Origin: Bacillus timonensis
GTDB lineage: Bacteria; Bacillota; Bacilli; Bacillales; Bacillaceae_L
Length of the DNA: 64,000 bases
Direction: 5' to 3'
Assembly (NCBI RefSeq): GCF_000285535.1
Contig: NZ_HE610987.1
Span: forward strand, 160,464 to 224,463
The notes beneath the pieces were generated by a model, which saw only the letters and a list, made by a program, of their open reading frames with translations, was not told the DNA's origin and did no database searches. Positions 1-8,178 of the stretch are shown here, piece after piece. How positions within the stretch are numbered: the stretch's first letter is position 1; every line of letters starts with the position of its first letter. A program made the position numbers and the translations under genes.

Positions 1-311
1 CTCTTTTGCTTGTCATGCATATCGTTTAGAAATCCCATCTGAATTGAAAATGCAACAGCATCTTTATACTTCTGTAAAATATCACTTTGGGTGTCTGGTT
101 CAATTTTTGAAAGATTATACGTTTGGTCCGCATCTTCAGCCATGTAGAATCGACCATCTGGCAAGTTTTTAATTAAGGCAGCATTATCCTGCGACAACCC
201 GTTTGCTAAGCCAGATATGATCAATGTTAAGAAACTAACAAGAAATACGATAGACCCTAGAATGAAAAACCTCATCTTGTTTTTCTTCATTTCCTTTAAT
301 GCCATCTTCAT
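1..311 (-). CDS. FtsX-type ABC transporter permease, N-terminal part (runs off the window)
   Basis: Reading the minus strand from an ATG at 311, preceded by GGAGG seven bases upstream, gives about 103 residues before the window edge. The product starts with a short basic stretch (MKMALKEMKKNKMRFF), one hydrophobic segment at about residues 14-36, and then a soluble region containing an ALIKNLPDGRFYMAEDAD-like stretch. This is the usual start of MacB/FtsX-family permeases with a large extracytoplasmic domain after TM1 (HrtB/YtrF-like); the family call is from general resemblance. The ATPase partner and the rest of the permease would lie to the left, outside the window. Substrate unknown. Confidence 0.75.
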   Translation of the reverse strand, partial: MKMALKEMKKNKMRFFILGSIVFLVSFLTLIISGLANGLSQDNAALIKNLPDGRFYMAEDADQTYNLSKIEPDTQSDILQKYKDAVAFSIQMGFLNDMHDKQK

Positions 312-329
312 CTTTATTCCTCCATTCAT

Positions 330-388
330 GGGACACAGGGAACAGGTTCATCGTTCTAGGTGGGACAATGAACCTGTCCCTGTGTCCC
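330..388. repeat. GGGACA palindromic element, double copy
   Basis: An inverted repeat directly upstream of the permease start. The left arm begins GGGACACAGGGAACAGGTTC and the right arm ends with its near-complement ending TGTGTCCC, with about 16 bases between. The same GGGACA..TGTCCC signature recurs at 5141, 10137, 25283, 60862 and 60923, and degenerately at 9958 and 44241, so this belongs to a dispersed REP-like family. Confidence 0.75.
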
Positions 389-411
389 TCATCGACATCC
401 TTATTTTATAA

Positions 412-569
412 TCGGTATGTGAACAGAGGATGAACAGGGGGTTACAGTTTTTGGGGATGGGTTCATCTTTTGGTTATTGGTCATACCCTTTTTATTTCCG
501 GATCTATTATTTAGTAGTAAAACATATCCACAGTGATTAATTTTTATATTTTCCTAGCCTATAAAAAAA
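412..569. other. Spacer without recognised genes
   Basis: I see no open frame of useful length on either strand here. The stretch is AT-rich and lies between the palindromic element and the first hairpin of the repeat cluster. It probably holds the promoter of the minus-strand permease, but no clear -35/-10 pair was identified. Confidence 0.5.
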
Positions 570-589
570 GACACTCAAAAAGAGTGTCC
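570..589. terminator. Hairpin GACACTC-AAAAA-GAGTGTC, first copy
   Basis: A perfect 7-bp stem around a 5-A loop, preceded by a run of A. On the minus strand it would be followed by a U-run, so it could terminate minus-strand transcription. An identical hairpin lies at 790-809, exactly 220 bases away, bracketing the repeat at 590-789. Confidence 0.6.
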
Positions 590-789
590 CAGAGTGTAGA
601 CAAAGTCAGTGCTGACTTTGTCTACACGAATTATTAAGGATATCTAACTATTAATTCTATTCCCAGACTGTCTTGCGAACACTTGTCAGACAAGGCGCGC
701 AGCTGAGCAAAGACGCGAATAGAAGTTGCCGAATGAGCGCAACAAGGGAGGCAAGCAACGCAGTATGCGAGCATTTGTCAACAGTCTGA
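590..789 (-). repeat. 200-bp dispersed repeat, copy 1
   Basis: This segment is nearly identical, in opposite orientation, to 44004-44203. It contains a perfect 34-base palindrome at 594-627 (arms GTGTAGACAAAGTCAG), a GC-rich core around GGCGCGCAGCTGAGC, and short inverted ends CAGACTGT (664-671) and ACAGTCTG (781-788). No open frame is present. The copy sits between two identical terminator-like hairpins, suggesting insertion next to a terminator with duplication of the hairpin, or a unit that carries the hairpin with it. Confidence 0.8.
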
Positions 790-809
790 GACACTCAAAA
801 AGAGTGTCC
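790..809. terminator. Hairpin GACACTC-AAAAA-GAGTGTC, second copy
   Basis: Identical to the hairpin at 570-589. Together the two form a direct repeat of a palindrome flanking the 200-bp repeat. Confidence 0.6.
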
Positions 810-834
810 ATTACATAAAAACTGTTTATTTGAA

Positions 835-924
835 TAACGGGTTCTGTTTCCTGTCACAAAACTAAAAATGTATATTAAAATGACCATCAATTTGTAATAG
901 AATTTGATGGTCTCCTTTTGTTGG
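835..924 (+). repeat. Box-plus-variable-hairpin element, copy 1
   Basis: It starts with AACGGGTTCTGTTTCCTGTC and continues through an AT-rich linker to a hairpin with stem GACCATCAA/TTTGATGGTC (872-912), then CTCCTTTTGTTGG. The same order (fixed GGGTTCTGTTTTCGGGT box, AT-rich linker, hairpin of unrelated stem sequence, CTTTTTGTT tail) is found at 1381, 50989, 56795 and 63391. The T-rich tail makes it a plausible terminator on the plus strand. Confidence 0.7.
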
Positions 925-1185
925 TATTAAAGGAGTTAATACATTATTCGGGTTAAATCTGTTATATAAAATGCACACTAAAATGTTAGGTTACAGAGTT
1001 TTCTGTTATCTGCAAATCATACTACATTTTTCGTTGTTTTTTATTATCAATAATACTTTTGTGGGATGGTGTTTATGAATCAGTTGAATAGCTTATATTC
1101 ACCGTAATTGCATCACAATGAGGCTCTCTGGGATTTTTGAGTTCTTGTCCTTAATTGAATGACCAGGGAAGGAAAATAAGAGGAG
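925..1185. other. AT-rich spacer, nothing recognised
   Basis: No gene-like frame, promoter pair or RNA motif could be supported here on either strand. Confidence 0.5.
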
Positions 1186-1368
1186 AATTTACCATTATAT
1201 ACAGAATGGAGCTAGTTTTGGGGTAAATAAGGGTAGATTTTCCGACTAAGCAAAGCAAAATCCCTCATTTTCGAATTTTTCGAGTAAGTAGGCGGAATCC
1301 CTCCGTCTATTAAGGCTTTTTTCAATGCTATTTGCTAATTAAGCGGAATTTTTCCGTCTAATTATCAG
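1186..1368 (-). repeat. CGGAA-TTCCG intergenic repeat, left copy
   Basis: Read on the minus strand, this matches 63718-63911 read on the plus strand over about 190 bases with moderate divergence. Both contain several short palindromes of the type TAGACGGAAAAATTCCG and GCGGAATCCCTCCG, and a shared CAAAATCC..CATTTTC core. Each copy is associated with a box-plus-hairpin element. No coding potential. Confidence 0.75.
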
Positions 1369-1380
1369 CCCGGGATAAAG

Positions 1381-1452
1381 AAAAGACGTATGCCAATTCA
1401 TACGTCTTTTCTTGTTTCTTTTATTTAAAAACACCCGAAAAACAGAAACCTT
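1381..1452 (-). repeat. Box-plus-variable-hairpin element, copy 2
   Basis: On the minus strand: box GGTTTCTGTTTTTCGGGTG, AT-rich linker, then the hairpin AAAAGACGTATG/CATACGTCTTTT (1381-1410). The hairpin stem is nearly the same as in the copy at 63391 but unlike the other three copies. Because the hairpin is followed by T-rich DNA on the plus strand too, it may also act as a terminator in that direction. Confidence 0.7.
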
Positions 1453-1499
1453 TTACATTTGCAGGACTAATTCATTTACAAATCAATTAACATTTTCGA

Positions 1500-3305
1500 C
1501 TACATTTTCCGTAAATGTGACAGGTATCCGAACCCGTTATTATTTGAAACCATTTTTTTAAAATATTGCTCGATTTCTTGGGCGGAGAGCGGTTTACTAT
1601 ATAGATAGCCCTGTCCATGGTTACAACCATCATTGACTAAGATATTCAACTGCTCTTTGTTTTCGACTCCCTCAGCAATGATTTCCAGGTTAAATGCTTC
1701 ACCAAAAGTAATAATTGCTTTGACAATAGCACGACTTCCGCGGTCCGTTGTTATATCTTTAATAAAGGAGGCATCTATCTTAAGTATGTCTGCTGGAAGT
1801 CTCTTCAAATAACTTAATGAGCTATAACCTGTTCCAAAGTCATCAATTGATATAAAAATCCCTAACTCTCGTATTTTCTGTAGAACCGGTGCAATATTAT
1901 CAATGTCTGCAAAGACGCTCTCTGTTATTTCGAGCTCCAACCATTTCGAATCCAATTGCGTATCTAGTAAGATTTGCTTAATTTTTTCTACTAAATTAGG
2001 CTGATTGAGTTGCTGGACTGAAAGATTGACAGCGACCCTAATTGGAGGAAAACCCTTCCTTTGCCATTCTTTATTTTGCTCGCAAGCACGGCGGAGAATC
2101 CATTCACCAAGTGGGATAATAAGTCCCGTTTCCTCCGCAACAGGAATAAACTTAGCTGGAGAAATCAAACCCAATTCTGGATGCCTCCACCTAATCAATG
2201 CTTCTATCCCTACTATCCTTCCCGAAAATAGATCAATTTTAGGCTGATAATGGATTGAGAATTCTTCTAATTGAATGGAATCTCGTAATGCATTTTCAAA
2301 ATGAACTCTCTCCAATGACCTTCTCTCCATGTCTTCGTCAAAGAATAGATAGCCATTCCCGCCTCTTTCCTTTAACGAATTTAACGCAATTGCTGCACGT
2401 TTTAGAAGGTTGTCTGAATCCAAACCATGAGATGGAGACAAAGCAATCCCCATACTGCATGAAATCCTAAATGTACGTTCTCCTAAGATTACCGTTTTTT
2501 GAAGGCTCTCAATTATTTGATTGACGGTTCTTTCAATCTCAGATTTATCGGAAGCATTTTTCAATAAGATTGTAAATTCATCTCCACCAAATCGAGAAAG
2601 AACATCAGATTCATGAAGGCACTGATTAATTCGGTGGGGTATCTCCATTAAGATAAGATCACCAATCTCATGTCCGCACGATTCATTAATATTTTTTAAT
2701 CTATCTATATCTAGAAAGATTACACCCATTTGTGAATCGCGTCTTTCAACATCTTGTAATTCTTTTGTTACATAATCCATAAATAATCTCCGATTTGGTA
2801 AATCCGTTAACGTGTCATAATAAGCTAACCGGTAGATCATTTTTTCAGATTTTACCCGCTCCTCCTCGATTTTCTTCTTAAGCGTTATATCATTCCGAAT
2901 CGAAACATATTGGTAAGGTACCCCTTTTTCATTCAAAAATGGAACGATGGTTGTATCTACCCAATAGTAACTACCGTATTTTGCTCGATTTTTCACTTCT
3001 CCACGCCATACTTTTCCAGTTCCAATGGTCGCCCACATGTTTTTGAAAAAGTTTTGTTTATGATAACCTGAATTTATAATTTGATGATTTTTTCCGATTA
3101 GTTCATTCCGTGTAAACTTGGATTGTTTACAAAATTGATCGTTCACATAGGTGATTTTTCCTCTATTATCCGTTATGGCCACAATGGATGACTGGTCAAA
3201 GGCATACTTTACGTCAGAAAGTTTTTTCATGACTTCCTTCAATTTTTTATGATCTTCTGGGGCTAATTTCTTTAAGATAGTGTTATTTTCTAGATTCAGT
3301 TCCAT
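1500..3305 (-). CDS. PAS-GGDEF-EAL cyclic-di-GMP signalling protein
   Basis: The protein has about 601 residues. A PAS domain at about 35-140 (NRGKITYVNDQF, with a C-terminal PAC-like ITLKKKIEEE) is followed by a GGDEF domain at about 163-320 with intact GGDEF and an EAL domain at about 335-585 with EALIRW, VNLSV, LEITES, DDFGTG and EGVE. Both catalytic signatures look intact, so cyclic-di-GMP synthesis and hydrolysis are both possible. The RxxD inhibitory site before GGDEF reads HESD, so product inhibition is probably absent. I chose the ATG at 3305 because AGGGGTG lies nine bases upstream; an ATG at 3338 abuts the stop of the upstream chemoreceptor gene but lacks a ribosome site. No membrane segment. 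The chemoreceptor gene lies directly upstream and is probably co-transcribed. Confidence 0.92.
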   Translation of the reverse strand: MELNLENNTILKKLAPEDHKKLKEVMKKLSDVKYAFDQSSIVAITDNRGKITYVNDQFCKQSKFTRNELIGKNHQIINSGYHKQNFFKNMWATIGTGKVWRGEVKNRAKYGSYYWVDTTIVPFLNEKGVPYQYVSIRNDITLKKKIEEERVKSEKMIYRLAYYDTLTDLPNRRLFMDYVTKELQDVERRDSQMGVIFLDIDRLKNINESCGHEIGDLILMEIPHRINQCLHESDVLSRFGGDEFTILLKNASDKSEIERTVNQIIESLQKTVILGERTFRISCSMGIALSPSHGLDSDNLLKRAAIALNSLKERGGNGYLFFDEDMERRSLERVHFENALRDSIQLEEFSIHYQPKIDLFSGRIVGIEALIRWRHPELGLISPAKFIPVAEETGLIIPLGEWILRRACEQNKEWQRKGFPPIRVAVNLSVQQLNQPNLVEKIKQILLDTQLDSKWLELEITESVFADIDNIAPVLQKIRELGIFISIDDFGTGYSSLSYLKRLPADILKIDASFIKDITTDRGSRAIVKAIITFGEAFNLEIIAEGVENKEQLNILVNDGCNHGQGYLYSKPLSAQEIEQYFKKMVSNNNGFGYLSHLRKM

Positions 3306-3338
3306 GATAGTATTCACCCCTAATGAATGATTGTTCAT

Positions 3339-5036
3339 CTAAATCTTGAACTTATTGACAATCCCCTGTAATTCTTCAGCCATGTTTGCTAACGAGCTTG
3401 CGGATGATGAAATTTCATCCATAGATGCCATTTGTTCCTCAGTTGAAGCTGAAACTTCTTGTGTCCCTGCTTTTGATTCTTCAGCGACTTCGGAAATTAA
3501 ACGCATCGAGTGGACCATTTGTTCTGAACCTGCAGCCATTTGTTGAACGGCTGCTGACACCTCTTGGATTTGGCTCGTTACCTCTTTTATCGATTCCTCA
3601 ATTTGATCAAAGTTTGTTCCAGCAGTATGAATGATTCCAATTCCTGAAATAACTTCCTCGGTAGCTGCCTCCATTGCTGCAACAGCTTTATTTGTTTCAT
3701 TTTGAATATCAAGAATGAGTTCAGATATTTGGCTTGATGACCCTGCAGACTGCTCCGCTAATTTTCGAACCTCATCTGCTACTACTGCAAATCCACGTCC
3801 GTGTTCGCCTGCTCTTGCCGCTTCAATTGCAGCATTCAGGGCTAACAAATTGGTTTGACTTGCAATACTAGTTATCACCTCTATTATTTTTCCAATCTCT
3901 TCTGAACGATTTCCTAACCCTTTAATTAGCTCTGACAATTCACTAAATGTATGATTAATAGAATTCATTTGGCTTTCTGCAGTTCGAATGGATTCTCCGC
4001 CTTCAGAAGCTTTTTCAGCTGTATCCGTAACTGAAGCTGAAACCCTCTGTGCATTTCCGGCAATTTGTCCAACTCCAATAGACATTTCCTGTACTGTTTG
4101 GGAAGTTTCCTCTATACTTTGAACTTGTCTATCAACACCCGCTGCAACTTCGTGCATCGTTACCGCAATTTGTTTTGTTGCATCTGTGGTTTGTTCGGAG
4201 CTAGCGGTAAGCTGTTCAGCTGAAGCGGCGACATTATTAGTTGTATAACTAACCTGATTGATTAGCTCACGAAGATTGTTTGTCATTCTATTAAACGCAG
4301 TCGCCAAATCCCCGATTTCATCTTTATTTTTAATCTCAATTTGACGAACGGTTAGATCCCCTTCAGCCACTTCTTGAGCATTGTTAATTAACAGTGTAAG
4401 TGGTTTTGTCTTTCTTCTAATGATAAAAATAGTAATCAAACAAGCTATTAGCATCGGCAATAGCCCAAGAATAAAACTATCCTTTACCGCATCTACTGTT
4501 CTTTCCGTTACAATTTTAGCGTCGAAATCAATTGCGTTAATTGCGATGATTTCTTTGTTTGGATCATGGTCTTTAAAAATTGGCGCATAGCCGGTAATTC
4601 TTTTCATTCCTCCAAACTTATATATTTCAGAGTAATGTGGATGCTTTGTTTCCTGAATGGTTTTTAAAACATTTTTATCAATATAAAATTGATCCCCGGC
4701 TTTAAATCCTTGCTTTTGCATATTACTGTCTAGTGCCAAGATTTCCCCTTCAAGTGACAGTATGTATTGACCTTCAAAAATTGATTTATGATTTGTTGTC
4801 CAATCTAGAAGTTCATTTAACTCGGCAGGGTTTTTATCCCCATCAATAATCGCTTCAATGTCGATTGGATTTATTAAACCAGTCGTGATATTTGCACAAC
4901 CTACAGCTTCAATGCCCGCTGCCTCATAGGTCTTTTCATAACTAACCCAATAATTTGAGACCGAGGTTATAAACATTGACACAAAGATTACCACGATGAT
5001 GATAATTCCTAGCTGCGTAGTTAAAGTTCTCTTCAC
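3339..5036 (-). CDS. Methyl-accepting chemotaxis protein with extracellular Cache-type sensor
   Basis: About 565 residues in the order TM1 (about 7-27), extracytoplasmic sensor (about 30-180, Cache-like), TM2 (about 187-206), HAMP, and a long methyl-accepting coiled coil. The hairpin tip is well conserved ([38 protein letters not shown] region), which binds CheA/CheW. The ligand is unknown. I place the start at the GTG at 5036, eight bases after GGGGG; the upstream TTG at 5051 has no ribosome site. The stop codon touches the downstream GGDEF-EAL reading region, so chemotaxis input and cyclic-di-GMP output may be co-expressed. Confidence 0.93.
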   Translation of the reverse strand: MKRTLTTQLGIIIIVVIFVSMFITSVSNYWVSYEKTYEAAGIEAVGCANITTGLINPIDIEAIIDGDKNPAELNELLDWTTNHKSIFEGQYILSLEGEILALDSNMQKQGFKAGDQFYIDKNVLKTIQETKHPHYSEIYKFGGMKRITGYAPIFKDHDPNKEIIAINAIDFDAKIVTERTVDAVKDSFILGLLPMLIACLITIFIIRRKTKPLTLLINNAQEVAEGDLTVRQIEIKNKDEIGDLATAFNRMTNNLRELINQVSYTTNNVAASAEQLTASSEQTTDATKQIAVTMHEVAAGVDRQVQSIEETSQTVQEMSIGVGQIAGNAQRVSASVTDTAEKASEGGESIRTAESQMNSINHTFSELSELIKGLGNRSEEIGKIIEVITSIASQTNLLALNAAIEAARAGEHGRGFAVVADEVRKLAEQSAGSSSQISELILDIQNETNKAVAAMEAATEEVISGIGIIHTAGTNFDQIEESIKEVTSQIQEVSAAVQQMAAGSEQMVHSMRLISEVAEESKAGTQEVSASTEEQMASMDEISSSASSLANMAEELQGIVNKFKI

Positions 5037-5140
5037 TATTCGTTCCCCCAAAAGTATTCAATGTATTTTTATACATTATATATCGGATACTACTTTGGTA
5101 CTAGATGTAATGTGATAAAAGTCACAAAAGTGTTCGTTTT

Positions 5141-5167
5141 GGGACAGAGGGACAGGTACGTCGTCCC
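5141..5167. repeat. GGGACA palindromic element
   Basis: The sequence runs GGGACAGAGGGACAGG, then GTACGTC, then GTCCC. It lies upstream of the chemoreceptor gene and belongs to the dispersed family also seen at 330, 10137, 25283 and 60862. Confidence 0.7.
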
Positions 5168-5274
5168 GTATTTTATAACTAGCAACCTTTAATTGTTTGG
5201 GCACCACATATAAAAACTCTCAAAATAGGAAAATCCCGTTATACTAATTTCATCAAGTACCATGAGGTGAAGCC

Positions 5275-5412
5275 ATGTGGTATCTATCAAAACAAGCCAA
5301 GGTAAATTTTGCGAAATGTAATATTCTCCCGATTCACGAATCAGATGAGGAATGGGAATACGTAGTAAAAGAGGTTGGTACAAGGGAACCTTCCCCATGT
5401 ACCACCACTATA
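5275..5412 (+). CDS. Possible small gene or 5' gene fragment (MWYLSKQAKV...)
   Basis: An ATG at 5275 is preceded by GAGGTG six bases upstream and a TATACT box at 5240, which makes a real translation start plausible. The first 40-odd residues (MWYLSKQAKVNFAKC, then IHESDEEWEYVV) look protein-like. The open frame then continues to 5670, but beyond about 5410 it is antisense to the YcdB-like gene and is unlikely to be coding. I read it as a short gene fragment whose 3' end has been lost, or chance. No family recognised. Confidence 0.3.
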
Positions 5413-6669
5413 ATTCGTCTAACCCAACAACGTCTCCTGTTGTTGCATTTACTCCATACTGACAATCTATTTTCCCGCATAGTACATACTGATTTTGCTC
5501 AAAATCATATACGTAATAAGGTGAGAGCTCCAATTTCCCTTTCAGTCTTTCATACGCATCTTCCCTATCGATTACCTCGTCACCAGTTACTTCAAATTGA
5601 TCAAACATTTCCAGCATCATCTGGTTGTCCATATAATTTACAGCCTGAAGACTATTTGGATCTATCATGACGTCCAATTTCCGCTGAAATACACGTTTAT
5701 CTTGCTTATTCGCTCTCAAAATGGCATGAATATAACCCTGTTCACGATGAAGGGATTTCAACATCCAGATTCCAGAATCGTTTGGATACTCCTTTCGTAA
5801 AAAATCCCTAACCTCATTCACACATTTTTCTTGTTCTACCACAGTAATTGGCTGTGAATCCGGAGAAGGCTCTCCCGAAAATGCTTGTTCTGCCGTAATT
5901 TCCTGATGCCAATTTATCTCTTTTCTATCAAATGTTGCAGCAAGTGGCTCATCCCAGAACAAAGCTTGATCTATATTTATATATCCTTGTACATCCACAA
6001 TGACTTCAAAAGGTATTAACTTTGAAAAGTCATTGCGAACATAAATCTCTTCCACAGTATAAGCCGGAACTAATTGTTGTTGGTCAAATAATGGAAATTC
6101 AACTAATTTCAATTGTTCCTTCGCGATGTCCTTAATCTTTGTGAATGTCAATGTATATGGTTCTATTTTGATTCTATTTTTTGAGGGAAAAATTCCATGG
6201 ACTGAAAAAAAGTAAGCTTTCCATCTTGTTTAAAACGCACTTCAATCATTCCCGTTGGAGAGACGGGAACACCATCGATGCATTCAATAAAGTGCATTTC
6301 ACCCTCTTCCTCCTTACGAAGTTGGAATTGCTGCTCATACATTAATCCCGTTTCCTGTTCAATCCATTTTATAATGTCATTTTTATCTTCAAAAATGACT
6401 CCATCTTTTGCAAACGTCTGACCCATTACAAAAATGACACTTTGTAACTTCATGCTATGAATATCTATTTCAATCACTGCTGTTCCAACTGGATTTTCAT
6501 CATCAACTAATCCCGTTACATGATTTGGAATCCATTCCATTGATAATGTGTAAACAGTCTCATTAAAAATATTAACAGTACGATTGAAACTATATCTTTC
6601 AAGATAATAATCTTCTAAACCAAACTTTCCCCTTGTAAAATCAATTAATTCCTTCGTTTTTTCATCCAT
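5408..6669 (-). pseudogene. YcdB/YcdC-domain protein, split by a one-base frameshift
   Basis: Two frames, 6163-6669 and 5408 to about 6200, together give a protein of about 420 residues resembling YcdB/YcdC (DUF4901) proteins, including a DGVPVSPTG stretch and two similar halves. At 6205-6211 the minus strand has a run of seven T. With eight, the frame reads continuously through TFFSVHGIFPSKNRIKIEP into LTFTKIKDIAKEQL, removing the TAG at 6163-6165. The frameshift is therefore a single-base loss in a homopolymer, either a real mutation, slippage, or a sequencing error. The start is the ATG at 6669 with GGAG eight bases upstream. No signal peptide is visible, unlike extracellular YcdB. Function unknown. 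Confidence 0.8.
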
Positions 6670-6709
6670 CCTACTCACTCCGCTTCTCTCTGCTTCCTGG
6701 TATCATCCA

Positions 6710-7285
6710 TTAAAACTTTGAAATGATAAAATAAATGGTCATTACAAATATCGCCAAACCAAATAGGATTCCAGCAACTGCACCTATAAGGTTTGATTTC
6801 CAAGTATAGCCCTTCATATCTGATTCGGATGTTGAGCGGTCTACCTTTCTAAAATGAAGAAGCATACTAATATTTGTCAAAACAAAAATCATCAGGGTAA
6901 TTATTAGCATAATTTTAGGCTCAAATTCAAAATAATTATCATCATAATCAAGACTTATATAAAATTGGAGAAACATGACAATACTCAATACAACACTCCA
7001 ACCATTGCCTGCTCTTCGGGTCTTTGACCATTCATTTCCCATCTTTTGTTTTTCATAGATTGCTACTTTTTCAAGAAATGGGATAAATGAGTTTGTAGAG
7101 TCTCTCTTTATAAAACCATAAATGGCTTGAATAAGAATCATGACCGCAATTGCGATAAAAAAATAGGTAGTTCTAATCGGAAATATCGTAATTAGGGTGT
7201 AAAAGATGATGAAAACTGTCAGCATCGTCCCATTTGTTAAAAGAATCTGGTTAACCCGCATATTACGTATCTCATTTGGACCCAT
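6710..7285 (-). CDS. Hypothetical four- or five-TM membrane protein
   Basis: About 191 residues with hydrophobic segments at about 18-37, 42-62, 100-118, 128-148 and 165-187, plus charged loops (KRDSTNSFIPFLEKVAIYEKQKMGNEW). I chose the ATG at 7285 because AGAGGG lies seven bases upstream; a start at 7327 is less supported. No family recognised. It sits between the YcdB-like gene and the Xre/membrane-protein pair, all minus strand, with a gap of about 165 bases to the latter. Confidence 0.7.
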   Translation of the reverse strand: MGPNEIRNMRVNQILLTNGTMLTVFIIFYTLITIFPIRTTYFFIAIAVMILIQAIYGFIKRDSTNSFIPFLEKVAIYEKQKMGNEWSKTRRAGNGWSVVLSIVMFLQFYISLDYDDNYFEFEPKIMLIITLMIFVLTNISMLLHFRKVDRSTSESDMKGYTWKSNLIGAVAGILFGLAIFVMTIYFIISKF

Positions 7286-7450
7286 TTGCATTCCCTCTTC
7301 CCTGAACCTATGAGCACATAGTTTCATCCAAAATAAAAACCTCTCTAAACTCTACGAATCACACACTATGAAGTTTCAATAAATTCCCAATAAAATTACC
7401 GTATATAAAAACTGCACAACGTTTTGTGCAGTAAATGTTGAACGTATGCT

Positions 7451-7828
7451 TTAGTATATTTTTGAATAAATCACAAAGGAGATAAATACGGTGCAGATTA
7501 GCAGGGCTGTTAGGATATTGATAAGCTGGGCTGCGGAAACTACGAAGAATTCAAATTGTAGTCCTACATTGAAAACGACTAGATAAAGAATCATCGCAAA
7601 GAATGAAGCAAACATTCCCTTTTCACGTATGAGTTTCATACGTTCATCCTTTTGCTTGAACTGTGGATACAGATAAGCCAAACAAAAACTCATTACCGCC
7701 ATCGCTAGTGTCATAAAAGCCATAGGAGCTGGTGCTGATTTTGCCATGATTCCAACAAACATTACATATCCCGTCATCACAGAAAACAAAATACCAAAAA
7801 TAACAAATGGAACTCTTGAATTACCCAA
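7451..7828 (-). CDS. Small four-TM membrane protein paired with an Xre regulator
   Basis: 125 residues with four hydrophobic segments and a charged middle loop (PQFKQKDERMKLIREKGMFA). The loop-KLIREK arrangement is typical of small membrane proteins encoded next to short Xre regulators in Bacilli (DUF2178-like architecture, uncertain). It starts 12 bases after the stop of the regulator gene, so the two form a two-gene operon. Function unknown. Confidence 0.75.
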   Translation of the reverse strand: MGNSRVPFVIFGILFSVMTGYVMFVGIMAKSAPAPMAFMTLAMAVMSFCLAYLYPQFKQKDERMKLIREKGMFASFFAMILYLVVFNVGLQFEFFVVSAAQLINILTALLICTVFISFVIYSKIY

Positions 7829-7840
7829 GTTTTAGCCTCC

Positions 7841-8047
7841 TTATTTATAGTCTTCTTCCTCCAAAAAGAAAATGTTCTCCACGTTTGTCTCAAAAACTTC
7901 AGCGATTATTAATGCCAAAGGAAGAGAAGGGTTGTATTTGCCCTTTTCAATTGAAATAATCGTTTGTCTGGAAACTCCCAATTTTTCAGCTAGGCGATCT
8001 TGAGAGTAACCGTGATTCTTTCTAAACTCCGAAACTTTATTTATCAA
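7841..8047 (-). CDS. Short Xre-family transcriptional regulator (YgzD/YozG-like)
   Basis: 68 residues, essentially a bare helix-turn-helix: INKVSEFRKNHGYSQDRLAE, VSRQTIISIEKGKYNPSLPL and a C-terminal FETNVENIFFLEEE tail typical of this subfamily. I place the start at the TTG at 8047, eight bases after GAGGTGG, because relatives begin at this point; GTG codons at 8056 and 8059 are alternatives. It likely controls itself and the co-transcribed membrane protein. Confidence 0.85.
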   Translation of the reverse strand: MINKVSEFRKNHGYSQDRLAEKLGVSRQTIISIEKGKYNPSLPLALIIAEVFETNVENIFFLEEEDYK

Positions 8048-8120
8048 CCCATTCACCACCTCTTACTTTTTATCATATTGTAAAGCTTCCTTTACGTCAA
8101 GTTCCCTTTACATTTTTGCC

Positions 8121-8160
8121 AAAAAAATAGAGCTAGCTTTATTTGAAATAAAACTAACTC
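8121..8160 (-). terminator. Rho-independent terminator of the GH3 gene
   Basis: An imperfect 15-bp stem (GAGTTAGTTTTATTT/AAATAAAGCTAGCTC on the minus strand) followed by TATTTTTTT, 19 bases after the stop at 8179. Confidence 0.8.
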
Positions 8161-8178
8161 CCTCTTATCTCATCCCCA

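Noticed and set aside
217..411. Plus-strand frame of 64 codons
   Set aside because: Antisense to the permease start and running through the GGGACA palindrome; no ribosome site.
5413..5670. Continuation of the MWYLSKQ frame
   Set aside because: Antisense to the YcdB-like gene; only the first part up to about 5410 could be coding.
6163..6211. Programmed frameshift in the YcdB-like gene
   Set aside because: No stimulatory structure or internal ribosome site is evident; a simple homopolymer indel is enough.
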